In this document: piece after piece, positions 1 to 9,100 of the stretch
How positions within the stretch are numbered: the stretch's first letter is position 1
Layout of the letters: each line of letters begins with the position of its first letter
Assembly (NCBI GenBank): GCA_900548385.1
Contig: URKJ01000052.1
Span: forward strand, 1-24,968
Length of the DNA: 24,968 nucleotides
Source of the DNA: an uncultured bacterium
GTDB taxonomy: Bacteria; Verrucomicrobiota; Lentisphaeria; Victivallales; UBA1829
Direction of reading: 5' to 3'
The notes under the pieces: model-generated
The model's database searches: none
What the model was told of the DNA's origin: nothing
What the model saw: only the letters and a program-made list of their open reading frames with translations
Program-made: the position numbers and the translations under genes

Positions 1-139
1 AAAAACAGCAGGATTTTCAATTTTTTTTTGTTTTTTTTCGTATTTTTCATGGAACATTTTAAAATTGCCAGTAAATTAACCGAAAAAGCAGAGACCGGCT
101 GCAGGTACAAAACCATCGAACAAAACACAGGTATCCGAT
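1..139. other. AT-rich leader without a recognisable gene
   Basis: This stretch precedes the receptor gene and opens with long T runs (about 22-38). A short open frame runs through it from position 28, but it continues out of frame through the receptor gene and has no coding character. A TAAAAT hexamer at 60-65 could be a -10 element, but no convincing -35 lies 16-18 bp upstream. The T runs could be the tail of a terminator for a gene outside the window, but no stem is visible here. Confidence 0.4.
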
Positions 140-2452
140 ATGTCAAATCCTCATTTCCTTTATCTGCCGCTGATTCTGGCAATGGCCCTTCAGCTTTTTG
201 CATGCATCACATTCATCGGTCCCGCCCGCTCCCACCGCAGAATATTCACCCCGTACACGTTCTATCTGCTTCTGCTTTCCTGCGGCGTGATGGGAACCGT
301 GCTGATGAATCTGCCGTGCTGGACAGGAATTGCGCTTTTTCTGCGTTTTTTCAGCATTCTGGCGGCGTTTCTGTTCCTCGGAGAGTTCTCGCTCCGCATG
401 ATGCGGGTTTCCATCTCCAGGCGGCTGATTATTTACACAGCGGCCGTTTTCTTTTCCCTGCTGATTCTTTTTCTGCCGGGGAACCGCGAACGGGGCGAGA
501 TTTTTGCGCTCTGCCTGCCCGGTATTCCGGCTCTGATCCTCGGCGCGACGACCCTCTGGCGGTACGGCAGCCGGTTCCCTGAACTGGGAAACGCGTTTCA
601 CATTGCCGCGCTTGCCCACGGCGGAACCGCGTTTTCGATCCTTTCCGAAATGCTTCTGACTCTGCATCTGTTTTCCGTCTCAGCCCAGACGGAAACAGAA
701 TTTCACAGTGCCCTGACAGCGTTTTCGCTGATCTGCACTCTGACCGGAGCCGCGGCGTTCCTCCCGCTTCTGAAAGACATCCGGTTCACCGTTCTCCGCC
801 GTTCCATACCGGGGGCATGGCTGCTGCCCGCCGCGTTCCTCTGCTTCGCCGGAGCCGCAGTAGCAGTTCCGCGCCTGTTCGCCCGTCACACGGAGGAAAC
901 CGCCTATCAGCATGTGAATTACGCCGCCACTCTGCTGGAGCGGGATATGACCATCAGCGCAGAACGGGTACGGCAATATGTCATGCAGCTTTCCCAAAGC
1001 CGGGAGATCATCAACATACTGAAACAGAACAAGCTCAACCGGAATCTGCTGAAAACGCCGAATCTGCTGGAGCAGTTCGCTACGAACCGCCAAAGGCTCC
1101 TGATTTATCTGACCAACGCCAAAGGACTCTGTCTGGACTCCTCGCAGAAAAGTTCCCCCCGCTTCCGCATGGTGGGACAGGATCTCTCTTATTCCCGTTA
1201 TTTTCAGGACGCGATGCGGAACGGCTCCGGCAGTTCAATCTCGGTCGGTTCCGTCACCGGCGCGCCATCGGTCTTCTTCTCCCTGCGGATTGACGACGCA
1301 AACGGAACCCCGCTCGGAGTCCTGGCCGCAAGAGAAGATTTTTCTTTCATCTTCCGGAAATTTTCCGATGTCTACGCGGCACTGGTCTCGCCGGATAATA
1401 CAATCTTCATGGCAAACGACGACTACCAGCCTGACGGACGCGCCCGCTGGCGCTCCGGAACCCGCTGGTTCCAGAAACCGGACCGGAACCTGAACGGATG
1501 CTACATCAACGGCATCATGTATACGGAACGTCCCTGCCGCTTCCTGCAGGAAACAGGCTGGCGCATCATTCTCGGCCTGCCCGAAAACCTGCCGCTTCAA
1601 GCGTATGTACTGGGCGGACTCCTCGTTGTTCTGCTCTGGTTCCTCCCGCTGACATTCTCCGCCCTCTGCGTTCTGTATTTCCGGATGCGGCGCGAACTGA
1701 ACCTCCATCTGAATTGGCGGAAAATGATCTTCAACAACAATACAGCCGGCATCTTCATCACCGACCGCAAAGGAAATCTGATGGACGCCAACCGGACGTT
1801 TTCCCTGCTCTCCGGATATACAACCGGGGAACTGAAAAAAATGAGACTCTCCGATCTGGTGCCGAATTCCGGCAGCGGACAGGAGCGTCTGGAGGAATTC
1901 CTGACTTCCGGGCGGCACAGCTGTGAGGATTTTGAATTTCCGCTCTGCCGGAAACACGGAGCACAACGCACCGTATTCCTTTCCGGCAGCCGGTTCCACA
2001 GCACCCGCCTCTCCCCGTATCTTCCTGTGGACGGGCTGATCTGGACCGTTGCGGACATCACGGAAGTCATACGGGAAACAGCGGCTTTGCGTACGGAAGC
2101 CGGACGCTTCCGCTCCCTGACGGAAAGCAATCCGGAACAGATCCTGATTCTGGACCTGCAAGGCTGTATCCGTTATTCCAACGACCGGGAGATCGCCTCG
2201 CTTCCCGGCTATCCGGAAACGCCGCTTCCCCTCGGCGAACTGTACGAGCCGGCGACAGCAGCACTGTATCTGCAAATGATCCGCAACGTGACAGTCAGCC
2301 GCCGTCCCCTGACCTTCCGGTATACCTGCCGGAAGCCCGGAGTTCCCGGCTCGCCGATGGTCACCCTGCTCTATCCGGTCCCGCGGACCGGAGAAATCCA
2401 GTACATCGGAGCTGTGACCAGAAAATGCGATCCCGGAACGGAGATAAATTGA
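140..2452 (+). CDS. Polytopic membrane receptor with Cache-like and two PAS domains, no output domain
   Basis: The 770-residue product begins with about eight hydrophobic segments (roughly residues 6-26, 39-60, 66-86, 96-113, 121-140, 152-176, 188-212 and 225-245). A soluble region at about 250-485 follows and resembles a DctB-type double Cache sensor: near 347-356 a DLSYSRYFQDAM motif, and near 369-382 a GSVTGAPSVFFSL stretch. A further membrane helix lies at about 487-512. Two PAS-like domains follow, at about 526-645 (with the typical GIFITDRKGNLMDAN opening) and 655-765. Such receptors normally end in a histidine kinase, GGDEF, EAL or response module. This one stops at the end of the second PAS domain, and a convergent gene starts 13 bp later, so no output domain is hidden by a nearby frameshift. 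The start has only a weak AGG 8 nt upstream. The ligand and signalling partner are unknown. Confidence 0.8.
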   Translation: MSNPHFLYLPLILAMALQLFACITFIGPARSHRRIFTPYTFYLLLLSCGVMGTVLMNLPCWTGIALFLRFFSILAAFLFLGEFSLRMMRVSISRRLIIYTAAVFFSLLILFLPGNRERGEIFALCLPGIPALILGATTLWRYGSRFPELGNAFHIAALAHGGTAFSILSEMLLTLHLFSVSAQTETEFHSALTAFSLICTLTGAAAFLPLLKDIRFTVLRRSIPGAWLLPAAFLCFAGAAVAVPRLFARHTEETAYQHVNYAATLLERDMTISAERVRQYVMQLSQSREIINILKQNKLNRNLLKTPNLLEQFATNRQRLLIYLTNAKGLCLDSSQKSSPRFRMVGQDLSYSRYFQDAMRNGSGSSISVGSVTGAPSVFFSLRIDDANGTPLGVLAAREDFSFIFRKFSDVYAALVSPDNTIFMANDDYQPDGRARWRSGTRWFQKPDRNLNGCYINGIMYTERPCRFLQETGWRIILGLPENLPLQAYVLGGLLVVLLWFLPLTFSALCVLYFRMRRELNLHLNWRKMIFNNNTAGIFITDRKGNLMDANRTFSLLSGYTTGELKKMRLSDLVPNSGSGQERLEEFLTSGRHSCEDFEFPLCRKHGAQRTVFLSGSRFHSTRLSPYLPVDGLIWTVADITEVIRETAALRTEAGRFRSLTESNPEQILILDLQGCIRYSNDREIASLPGYPETPLPLGELYEPATAALYLQMIRNVTVSRRPLTFRYTCRKPGVPGSPMVTLLYPVPRTGEIQYIGAVTRKCDPGTEIN

Positions 2453-2468
2453 TCCGGAAGACGGATCA
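2450..2468. terminator. Bidirectional hairpin holding both convergent stop codons
   Basis: TGATCCG (2450-2456) and CGGATCA (2462-2468) form a perfect 7-bp stem with a GAAGA loop. The left arm contains the TGA stop of the receptor gene and the right arm the TGA stop of the minus-strand GH28 gene. On the plus strand a T-rich tail (AGAATTTTGTTT) follows; on the minus strand the tail is only ATTTAT. The stem is short, so termination efficiency is uncertain, but the placement is what a shared terminator would show. Confidence 0.55.
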
Positions 2469-3644
2469 GAATTTTGTTTCCCAGGACGCACTTTCCTGAC
2501 GTTCGAACTCTTCCGGTTTCCCGGAGACAGCGGTCAGATCGAAATCATCCAGCTTCAGCCGCGACACGTTCCGGATAAACAGCGGAGTATCGCCGTCCAC
2601 GACGCCGGAGATGCCGGAAAGGCAAATATCCGTCAGCGGAGTATTGCAGTTGCCTTCGAGACTCACCGGAAGTTTCGCCCGGATACGGAAGTTGCGGAAG
2701 CTGATCCGTTCCACCGCACGCAGGCGGATTGCGCCCTCCACATTGATGCGGATCGGATAGACACCGGACTCAATATCGAAATTCTCAAACGAAAGGTCGC
2801 TGACTTTCAGATATCCCTCGCAGTTCTTCCGCAGGTAGCGGTACGGATTCTCGCAGCGGATGCCGCTGCCCAGTCCCCGGAATACGATATTGCTGAACCG
2901 GCAGTTGCGGATCGTGTCATCGCTCGGACAGCCGATCCGGATTCCCTGACAGCGGCTGTCAAGCACGCAGTTGGTCACGACGACCTCCTCGCAGACCGCC
3001 GGAGCCTCCGGCGAGCGGCGGATCGCCCGCAGAATCAGACAGTCGTCTCCGGTCCGGAAAAAGCTGTCGCTGACCGTCACGCGCCGGCAGCCGTCAATAT
3101 CAATGCCGTCATTGTTGATCATCTGCTGACACCCGGTAATGCGGATCCGGGAGATGCTGACCTCCTCGCAGGCGATCAGCCAGAAAGTCCAACCGGGAGA
3201 ATCTATGAACGAAACTCCTTCAAACACCACGTTGCGGCAGTTGTAAAACTGGATCATGCGCGGACGCGGATGTGGCGGTTTTGCGAAAACCGCACCTTCC
3301 GGCACATTGCGGTCATAAAATTCGGGACCGCTCCCGTTGATCTCGCCGCTGCCGGTAATGGCGACGTTTTCGCAGTCGGCGCAGGCGATCAGGCACTTGC
3401 GGCTTCCCTCCGGCGTAACGGAATCGAATCCGGGATGATGGAAATCGTCATAACGCTCCGGCGTCGGAAAACCGAGAATCTTCGCTCCGCCGGGAATATG
3501 CAGCTCAATATTGCTTCTGAGATAGATCGTTCCGGACAGATAGACTCCCGGCTCCAGAGAAACCCGGCCGCCGCCCGCCTGCGCCGCTTTGTCGATCGCC
3601 TGCTGAATGGCGGTTCCGCTCTTTTCCGTAACAAGATAATCCAT
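2466..3644 (-). CDS. GH28-like polygalacturonase family protein (right-handed beta-helix)
   Basis: The 392-residue protein has the repetitive beta-helix pattern of pectin-acting glycoside hydrolase family 28. The opening (AIQQAIDKAAQAGGGRVSLEPGVYLSGTIYL region, in pieces around residues 12-42) is typical of bacterial members. Active-site motifs seen are NNDGIDIDG (Asp179) and TGDDC (Asp200, Asp201), the expected acid residues. The usual G-H-G motif is replaced by CQGIRIG (Gln233), and the RIK motif is not intact (GIRCEN around 262-266), so the substrate or mechanism may be atypical. The ATG at 3644 has a good CAGGAGAG ribosome-binding site; an upstream frame extending to 3731 is less likely. 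From this start there is no signal peptide, suggesting cytoplasmic action on short oligosaccharides. It is divergent from a LacI regulator, which suggests sugar control. Confidence 0.85.
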   Translation of the reverse strand: MDYLVTEKSGTAIQQAIDKAAQAGGGRVSLEPGVYLSGTIYLRSNIELHIPGGAKILGFPTPERYDDFHHPGFDSVTPEGSRKCLIACADCENVAITGSGEINGSGPEFYDRNVPEGAVFAKPPHPRPRMIQFYNCRNVVFEGVSFIDSPGWTFWLIACEEVSISRIRITGCQQMINNDGIDIDGCRRVTVSDSFFRTGDDCLILRAIRRSPEAPAVCEEVVVTNCVLDSRCQGIRIGCPSDDTIRNCRFSNIVFRGLGSGIRCENPYRYLRKNCEGYLKVSDLSFENFDIESGVYPIRINVEGAIRLRAVERISFRNFRIRAKLPVSLEGNCNTPLTDICLSGISGVVDGDTPLFIRNVSRLKLDDFDLTAVSGKPEEFERQESASWETKF

Positions 3645-3682
3645 GAGTTTGCTCTCCTGTTGATTTTGATTTCGGACAAGAC

Positions 3683-3710
3683 AATATATCCCGCAATTTG
3701 CAAATAACAA
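3683..3710 (-). promoter_or_regulatory. Candidate promoter of the GH28 gene with internal palindrome
   Basis: On the minus strand TTGTTA (3710-3705) and TATATT (3688-3683) are separated by 16 bp, placing transcription start roughly 30 bp upstream of the GH28 ATG. The spacer contains the perfect 10-bp palindrome ATTTGCAAAT (3696-3705), a plausible regulator site, although it does not match the palindrome at the divergent lacI promoter. The -35 match is only moderate. Confidence 0.4.
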
Positions 3711-3783
3711 GAGAAACGATGCGGAAAACACCCTTCGGCCACCGCGTTTTCAAACATTTTTCCGTTTTTTTCCCGTTTGCCTG

Positions 3784-3812
3784 TTGACTTTTTCCGCGTC
3801 TTGAAGTATAAT
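3784..3812 (+). promoter_or_regulatory. Near-consensus sigma-70-type promoter of the lacI-family operon
   Basis: TTGACT (3784-3789) and TATAAT (3807-3812) are separated by exactly 17 bp. Transcription should start near 3818-3820, inside the palindrome at 3815-3828 and about 38 nt before the regulator ATG. An otherwise very strong promoter with a covering operator is typical of a tightly repressed unit. Confidence 0.85.
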
Positions 3813-3814
3813 TA

Positions 3815-3828
3815 ATTCAACGTTGAAT
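3815..3828. promoter_or_regulatory. Probable LacI-family operator
   Basis: ATTCAACGTTGAAT is a perfect 14-bp palindrome with a central CG, the symmetry typical of LacI/PurR-family operators. It begins 3 bp after the -10 hexamer and covers the expected transcription start. The next gene encodes a LacI-family protein, so the simplest reading is autorepression. Binding is inferred, not shown. Confidence 0.75.
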
Positions 3829-3856
3829 CTAACGATAACCAAAGAGAGTTTTTTTT

Positions 3857-4876
3857 ATGTCGGCGAACATGAAAGATGTTGCACAGCGGTGCGGAGTCTC
3901 CATCAAAACGGTCTCCAACGTGATCAACCGTCTGCCGAACGTGGGAGAAAAAACACGGAAAGCGGTACTGGAAGCGATCCGGGAACTGAATTATGTCCCG
4001 AACATTCAGGCGCGGTCGCTCGTAATGAAACAGCCGGGCGCAAAATCCCAGCTCGGCTACCGGATCGGCTGCATTTTCCCCAACGGAACCGGAAAATACG
4101 ACGACACCTATTTCACGATGATCTTCAAAGGCATTGAAGAGGAAATCGCGAATCAGGGACAGCAGCTGTCGTTCCTCTCCTCCGCCACGGAGCTGGAAGA
4201 AAATCCGCTGAAAATGAACTGGCTGCTCGCGCCGGAACAGACGGATGCGGTGCTCTCGTTCGTCGGACCGGACAGCCCGCTGTTTGAGCGCTTCTCCAAA
4301 ATGCCGTTTATCCTGATCGGCGGTGAATCGAAAGACTGCGAAACAGTCTGTATCGACAAATCCGGCGGAGCGGCGGAACTGCTCCGTCACCTGTACGACC
4401 TCGGGCACCGCGACATTGCCTATATCGGTCCCCTGAATGACGGCCGCTGCCGGGCATTCCGTTTTGAAGCCATGCAGCGCGGACTCACCCTGCGCGACGA
4501 GTGCATGATCGAATCCGGCTGCTGGGGAATGGAACCGGGACGCACCGGAGCAAAACGACTGCTGGCTCTGGAACAGCGTCCGACCGCCGTCTTCGCCGCC
4601 AGCGACCGGCTCGCATTCGGCGTCATGCACGAACTGCAGGATGCCGGACTGCGGATCCCCCGCGACATCTCTGTGGCAGGCTACGACAATCTGCCGGAAA
4701 GCCGGATCGTCTATCCCGCGCTGACAACAGTGGACATCAACAAGGAGGGTACCGGACGGCTCGCCGTCCGTCTGCTTTTGGACCGCATCCGGAATCCGCA
4801 GCGGGAAAACGCCACTCACACACTGCCGACCAGGCTCGTAATCCGTACCTCAACAGGAAAGGTCGTAAAATCATGA
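3857..4876 (+). CDS. LacI-family transcriptional regulator
   Basis: The 339-residue protein starts with a LacI-type helix-turn-helix (MKDVAQRCGVSIKTVSNVIN, about residues 5-24) and a hinge region close to the family pattern (NYVPNIQARSL, 45-55). A periplasmic-binding-protein-like sensor domain runs from about 69 to 335, with family landmarks such as DLGHRDIAYIG, FAASDRLAFGV and DISVAGYDN. The chosen ATG has an AGAGAG ribosome-binding site about 8 nt upstream. It is the first gene of a probable four-gene unit, overlaps the next gene by ATGA, and lies directly behind a palindromic operator. It probably senses a sugar released by the locus and controls its own operon and perhaps the divergent GH28 gene. 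The effector is not predictable from sequence. Confidence 0.93.
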   Translation: MSANMKDVAQRCGVSIKTVSNVINRLPNVGEKTRKAVLEAIRELNYVPNIQARSLVMKQPGAKSQLGYRIGCIFPNGTGKYDDTYFTMIFKGIEEEIANQGQQLSFLSSATELEENPLKMNWLLAPEQTDAVLSFVGPDSPLFERFSKMPFILIGGESKDCETVCIDKSGGAAELLRHLYDLGHRDIAYIGPLNDGRCRAFRFEAMQRGLTLRDECMIESGCWGMEPGRTGAKRLLALEQRPTAVFAASDRLAFGVMHELQDAGLRIPRDISVAGYDNLPESRIVYPALTTVDINKEGTGRLAVRLLLDRIRNPQRENATHTLPTRLVIRTSTGKVVKS

Positions 4877-6153
4877 AATTCGTTGTATTCGGAGACCTCC
4901 ATTACTGCACGCCCGAAGGACGCCCCCCGGCGGAAGCGATACGCAAAACCTTCGCACGGCTTCCGGACTATCCGCGTTATGCGGCAATGGAACACTCCGT
5001 GCGTCAACCGCTGTTCTCAATGGCAAAAAAAGAAAAACCGGAACTTCTCATCTCCACCGGGGACCTGATCGAGGGCGGAGCCGACTCCGAACGGGACTTG
5101 GCGGAAGCAAACGCCCGGCTGACGGAAATCGCTCCGGAAATCCATCGCGCACCGGGCAGTCATGACCTGTTCCCGCCCCGCAGAAAAGAGTATGCCTCCT
5201 GCCGGAAAGACGGAAACCTGTTTCTGTTCCTGGACTATACGGACTGGGGCGACACTCAGCGGGAATGGCTGATCCGCGAACTGGAAAACGGAAAAGATGC
5301 CGGACACGTTTTCGTTTTCGGACACGCTCCGCTGTATCTGTTCGCACGCCATTTTTTCCATTCCGCCGGTTACGCGGACGACGTCGCGGAGATCCTGAAC
5401 CGTTATCCGGTGGACATTTATTTCTGCGGTCATACGCACAATCAGACGGTAAGCCGCCATGGGACAATGCTGCAAATCACCGGCTCTTCCATCGGGTACC
5501 CGGAAGCTCCCGCGATTCCGCTGGAGCAGTTTCACGCGCTTGCGCCGTCCGGTCCGTCGACCCGTTTCTACTGGGGATTTCCCGAAGACTATCAGCCCGG
5601 CTTCTGGACCGTCGAAACACACGGCGAAGCACTGCGCCTGACCTGGAGCGCCCTGCACAACTCGGCGGAACTTTATATCGCCGAGCGGTTTGCTGAACCG
5701 GAAATCCGTCCTCCCCGCATGGAGCCGTATTCATCGGAACTCCGGGACTCCGATCTGTTCCAGCTCCACAGCGCATGGCTGAATATCTTCAGTGCGAACA
5801 AAGGCGAAAACGATTCGGAACTGCTGTTCAACGGCATATCACTGGGTGCGATCCCCGCAAACACCTGTTACGCCGCCCGCCGGTTCCTCCAGCTTCCGCC
5901 GGAAGCGCTTGCCACGATCCACCGGGCCAACACTCTGGAAATCCGTTTCCCGCACTCTTCCGCATTCGGAATCGGTTCCATCTCTCTGGATCTTCTGCTG
6001 CTGGACGGACGCAGAATCCGTTCCTCTGTCTCTCCGGAACTCTTCGTTCACGGTGATGATCCCGATTACCGGTATGCGATCCGTTATGCCGCACATGCCG
6101 TTCCCGGCGGAAACGCCGTTCTTTCCATACTCTTTCCAACACAGGGAGAATAA
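4873..6153 (+). CDS. Calcineurin-like metallophosphoesterase with uncharacterised C-terminal region
   Basis: The 426-residue protein carries the metallophosphoesterase metal-binding motifs in order: GDLH (Asp8, His10), TGDLIEGG (Asp64), GSHD (95-98), FGHAP (His151) and CGHTH (His187, His189). The third motif is normally GNHD, where Asn binds a metal, so Ser96 is unusual. About 200 further residues (225-426) show no domain I recognise. No signal peptide is visible, so it probably acts in the cytoplasm. The ATG overlaps the stop of the LacI gene as ATGA, with AGGAAAGG upstream; a longer in-frame opening lies inside lacI and is rejected. The next gene starts 2 nt after its stop, so the pair is almost certainly cotranscribed. 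The substrate could be a phosphorylated sugar or a nucleotide; this is inference only. Confidence 0.85.
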   Translation: MKFVVFGDLHYCTPEGRPPAEAIRKTFARLPDYPRYAAMEHSVRQPLFSMAKKEKPELLISTGDLIEGGADSERDLAEANARLTEIAPEIHRAPGSHDLFPPRRKEYASCRKDGNLFLFLDYTDWGDTQREWLIRELENGKDAGHVFVFGHAPLYLFARHFFHSAGYADDVAEILNRYPVDIYFCGHTHNQTVSRHGTMLQITGSSIGYPEAPAIPLEQFHALAPSGPSTRFYWGFPEDYQPGFWTVETHGEALRLTWSALHNSAELYIAERFAEPEIRPPRMEPYSSELRDSDLFQLHSAWLNIFSANKGENDSELLFNGISLGAIPANTCYAARRFLQLPPEALATIHRANTLEIRFPHSSAFGIGSISLDLLLLDGRRIRSSVSPELFVHGDDPDYRYAIRYAAHAVPGGNAVLSILFPTQGE

Positions 6154-6155
6154 AA

Positions 6156-9100
6156 ATGAAAAAACACGACTTCCCGCAACGAACCGGTCGCCGGCTCCTG
6201 CCCCTCCTGCTGAGTCTGCTGTGCGGGCCTCTTGCGGCGGAAACGATCTGGCGCGATCCGTTTCCGGCAGCGGCGGACGGCAGCCGGGTACTGACCGTCA
6301 CATCGGAAAACAGGGAATCCGGCAAGACCGTCACGTTTCCGCTGGACACCGGAAAAATCGCCGGACGGCGGCTGACCCTGAGCGCGGAAGTCCGGACGGA
6401 CATCGAACGGTCCGCCGCCTCGTGGCTCGGAGCAAAACTCATGATCTCCGGAAAACGGAAAGACTCCCCGTTTTACAGCCGGACACCTCTGCCGCAGGGA
6501 AAAACCGACTGGCACAAAGTCCGTTTCACAGTCGATATTCCCCATGACCTGCAAAACGCCCGCCTGACGCTCGGCATTCAGAAGAACAAAGGAACCGTGC
6601 AATACCGCGATGTCCGGATCGAACGCAACGGCGACTGCATCCTTGATCTGAGCCGGTTTGCAAACATGGGTTATGCCGATCCCGTCGCCGGAGACCGGAA
6701 AGGCGGATGGACCGATCAGGGGCCGGAAAAGGACGCGGCGAAATTCGTGTACCGGAACAAAGCGGAATGGGCGGGAATCCCTTTCTCCGTTCTTCAGCCG
6801 GAATGGAACCGGGGAAAGAGCGTGTTGGTCTTCCGGTCGCCCTATTTCCGGGACGGTCTGGAAGCGGCGGAACTGAATCTGAACGGGGCGGAAATCTCCG
6901 GAAAACGTCTCTGCCTCCTGCATACGCTCGCGTATGGACGCGGCGACAAAGTATTCGGAACGGTGGAACTGACCGGGAAAAACGGTGTCGTGCGCACCCT
7001 GCCCCTGCAAGCCGGACGGGAAGCCGCGGACTGGCGGAATCCCCGACGGCTGAAAAACGGCTATGTCGCCTCGCTCTGGACGACTCCCGCAATGGGAATC
7101 TGCGGACTCTATGTATCGGTCCTGCCGCTGGATCCCGCTCTCGGCGAGCTGAAAAAAATCGTGTTCCGGTCAAGCGGGGAGAATCCGGTATGGCTGCTTC
7201 TGGCGGCGACCGTCACCGACCGGGACTGTGAATTTCCGAAAGACGAAACGTTTGTCACCGAGGCGGGAAAGGAATGGAAACCGATCCCGGTCCGCCGTCA
7301 GGGAATACTGGCGGGTAGCGCGCTGGACCGTTCGTTTCTGAATCCGCCGCACCGGGCGGGAGAATTCGGGCGGGTCGTCGCCGGAAAAAGCGGACGGCTG
7401 GAATTTGAAAAACGCCCCGGCGTTCCGGTCCGCTTCTTCGCGTCCGCCGATGGACTGGACACATTCTGCGGACGCGGCCCCGTTCCCCCTGAACTGACGG
7501 ATAAAAAACAGATCCGGGAGTATGTCCGTCAGCTGCGTCTCCACGGTTACAACATGGTGCGTCTGCATGGAGTGGACTTTCCGCTGATGCGCGGGATCAA
7601 GGAAAAAGGCGCATACGACAAAGCGTTTCTCGACCGTCTGGATTACTTCATTTACCTCCTCAGGGAAAACGGCATCTATCTGAATCTGGACGGGATGAAG
7701 AGTTCGATCGGTTACACGCCGGGCAATCCGTATGCGAAAGACGCACGCAATTACAAGCTGGAAATCTATACGGATCCCGAAGTCCGGAAAAACTGGGAAT
7801 GGGGACTGAACCTGCTTCTCACCCACGAAAACCCGTACACGAAAACCAGACTGGCGGATGATCCGGTCCTCGCAATCGTCGTCGGCTATAACGAACAGGA
7901 ATTCGCGTTTCTGCGGGATTACGACTTTTCCGCTCTGCTTCCCGCGTGGCAGGCATTTCTGAAACGGAAATATCAAACGGCGGACGCACTGAGGAAATCA
8001 TGGGGAACGGCGGCACCGGCGGATTTCGACCGGATTCCACCGTTCCGCATCGCGGATCTCCGTTCCCCGCACGGCGCCGATCTTGCGGAATTCCTCACGG
8101 AAACGGAACGGGAAATGACCCGCTGGTACCGGAATGTTCTGCGGAAAACGGGATACCGCGGACTCGTCAGCAACTTCAACATGAACAAACAGTACCGCGC
8201 CATGCTTTCCCGCTCGGAAAGCGATCTGGTCACCATGAACAGCTACCACGCGCATCCCTCGAACTATAATCAGCCGGGCAGTTCGATCATGCAGACAAGT
8301 TCCATCGCCGATGCGGGGAATCAGGTGCGCGGCATCATTTCCGCAGCCATCCGCGGCAAACCTTTCGTCATAACGGAACACGGACACGCATTCTGGAACC
8401 GGTACCGTTACGAACAGGCGTTTGTCACCGGCGCTTATGCCGCACTTCAGGGATTGGACGGACTCACCGCGTTTGCCCAGCCGGTTTCGGTACAGACTAC
8501 TTCGTACATCAATCCGTTCAATATCCGGTTCGACCCGGTCGGGCGCATTCAGGAATTTCTGACCGCGTTTCTGTTTCTGCGCGGAGACGTCCGGGAAGCG
8601 GAATGGCTGTGCAGACTCCCCGTTTCCGAAAAAGAAATCTATACGGAACGCCTGTTCGACGAAAGCCCATCCAGCCGTCAGTCGCGTCTGGCGCTCCTGA
8701 CGAAGTTCCGCATGGCTCCCGGTCCGGAACAACCGTTGGGGAGCAGGGAAATACGGGTTCCGCGCGCCGGGTCCTCCGGCATGATTCTCGGCGGGGCGTT
8801 CTCCAGCGTCGGGGAAACCCCGAAAGGATCCTCCGATCTGACGGAAACGGTCCGTATGCTGAAAGCATCCGGCGTCCTGAAACCGGGAAACCGCACAAAT
8901 CCGGAAAAGGAGATATACGAATCCTCCACCGGAGAACTTTACATGGATGCGCCCGCGCATTACATGCAGATCGTGACTCCCCGTTTGGAAGGAATCTGCG
9001 GTGAAGCGGGAACGACTGCAAAACTGCCGTCGCTGGAAGTTCTCGCCATGAGCGTCCGCGGCAATCTCGCGCTGACCGGAATCGACGGTGAAAAAACGCT

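Noticed and set aside
1235..2491. 418-codon minus-strand open frame over the receptor gene
   Set aside because: It is antisense to the well-supported PAS region and overlaps the end of the GH28 gene. No domain or start signal supports it.
3645..3731. Longer start of the GH28 protein with a hydrophobic N-terminus that could pass as a signal peptide
   Set aside because: It has no ribosome-binding site, would remove the candidate promoter from the leader, and the start at 3644 has a strong CAGGAGAG. It would change the predicted location, so it remains a caution.
4501..4872. N-terminal extension of the metallophosphoesterase frame
   Set aside because: The extension lies inside lacI and has a His/Arg-rich shadow-like translation. 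The ATG at 4873 gives the usual MKFVVFGDLH start of the family and a ribosome-binding site.
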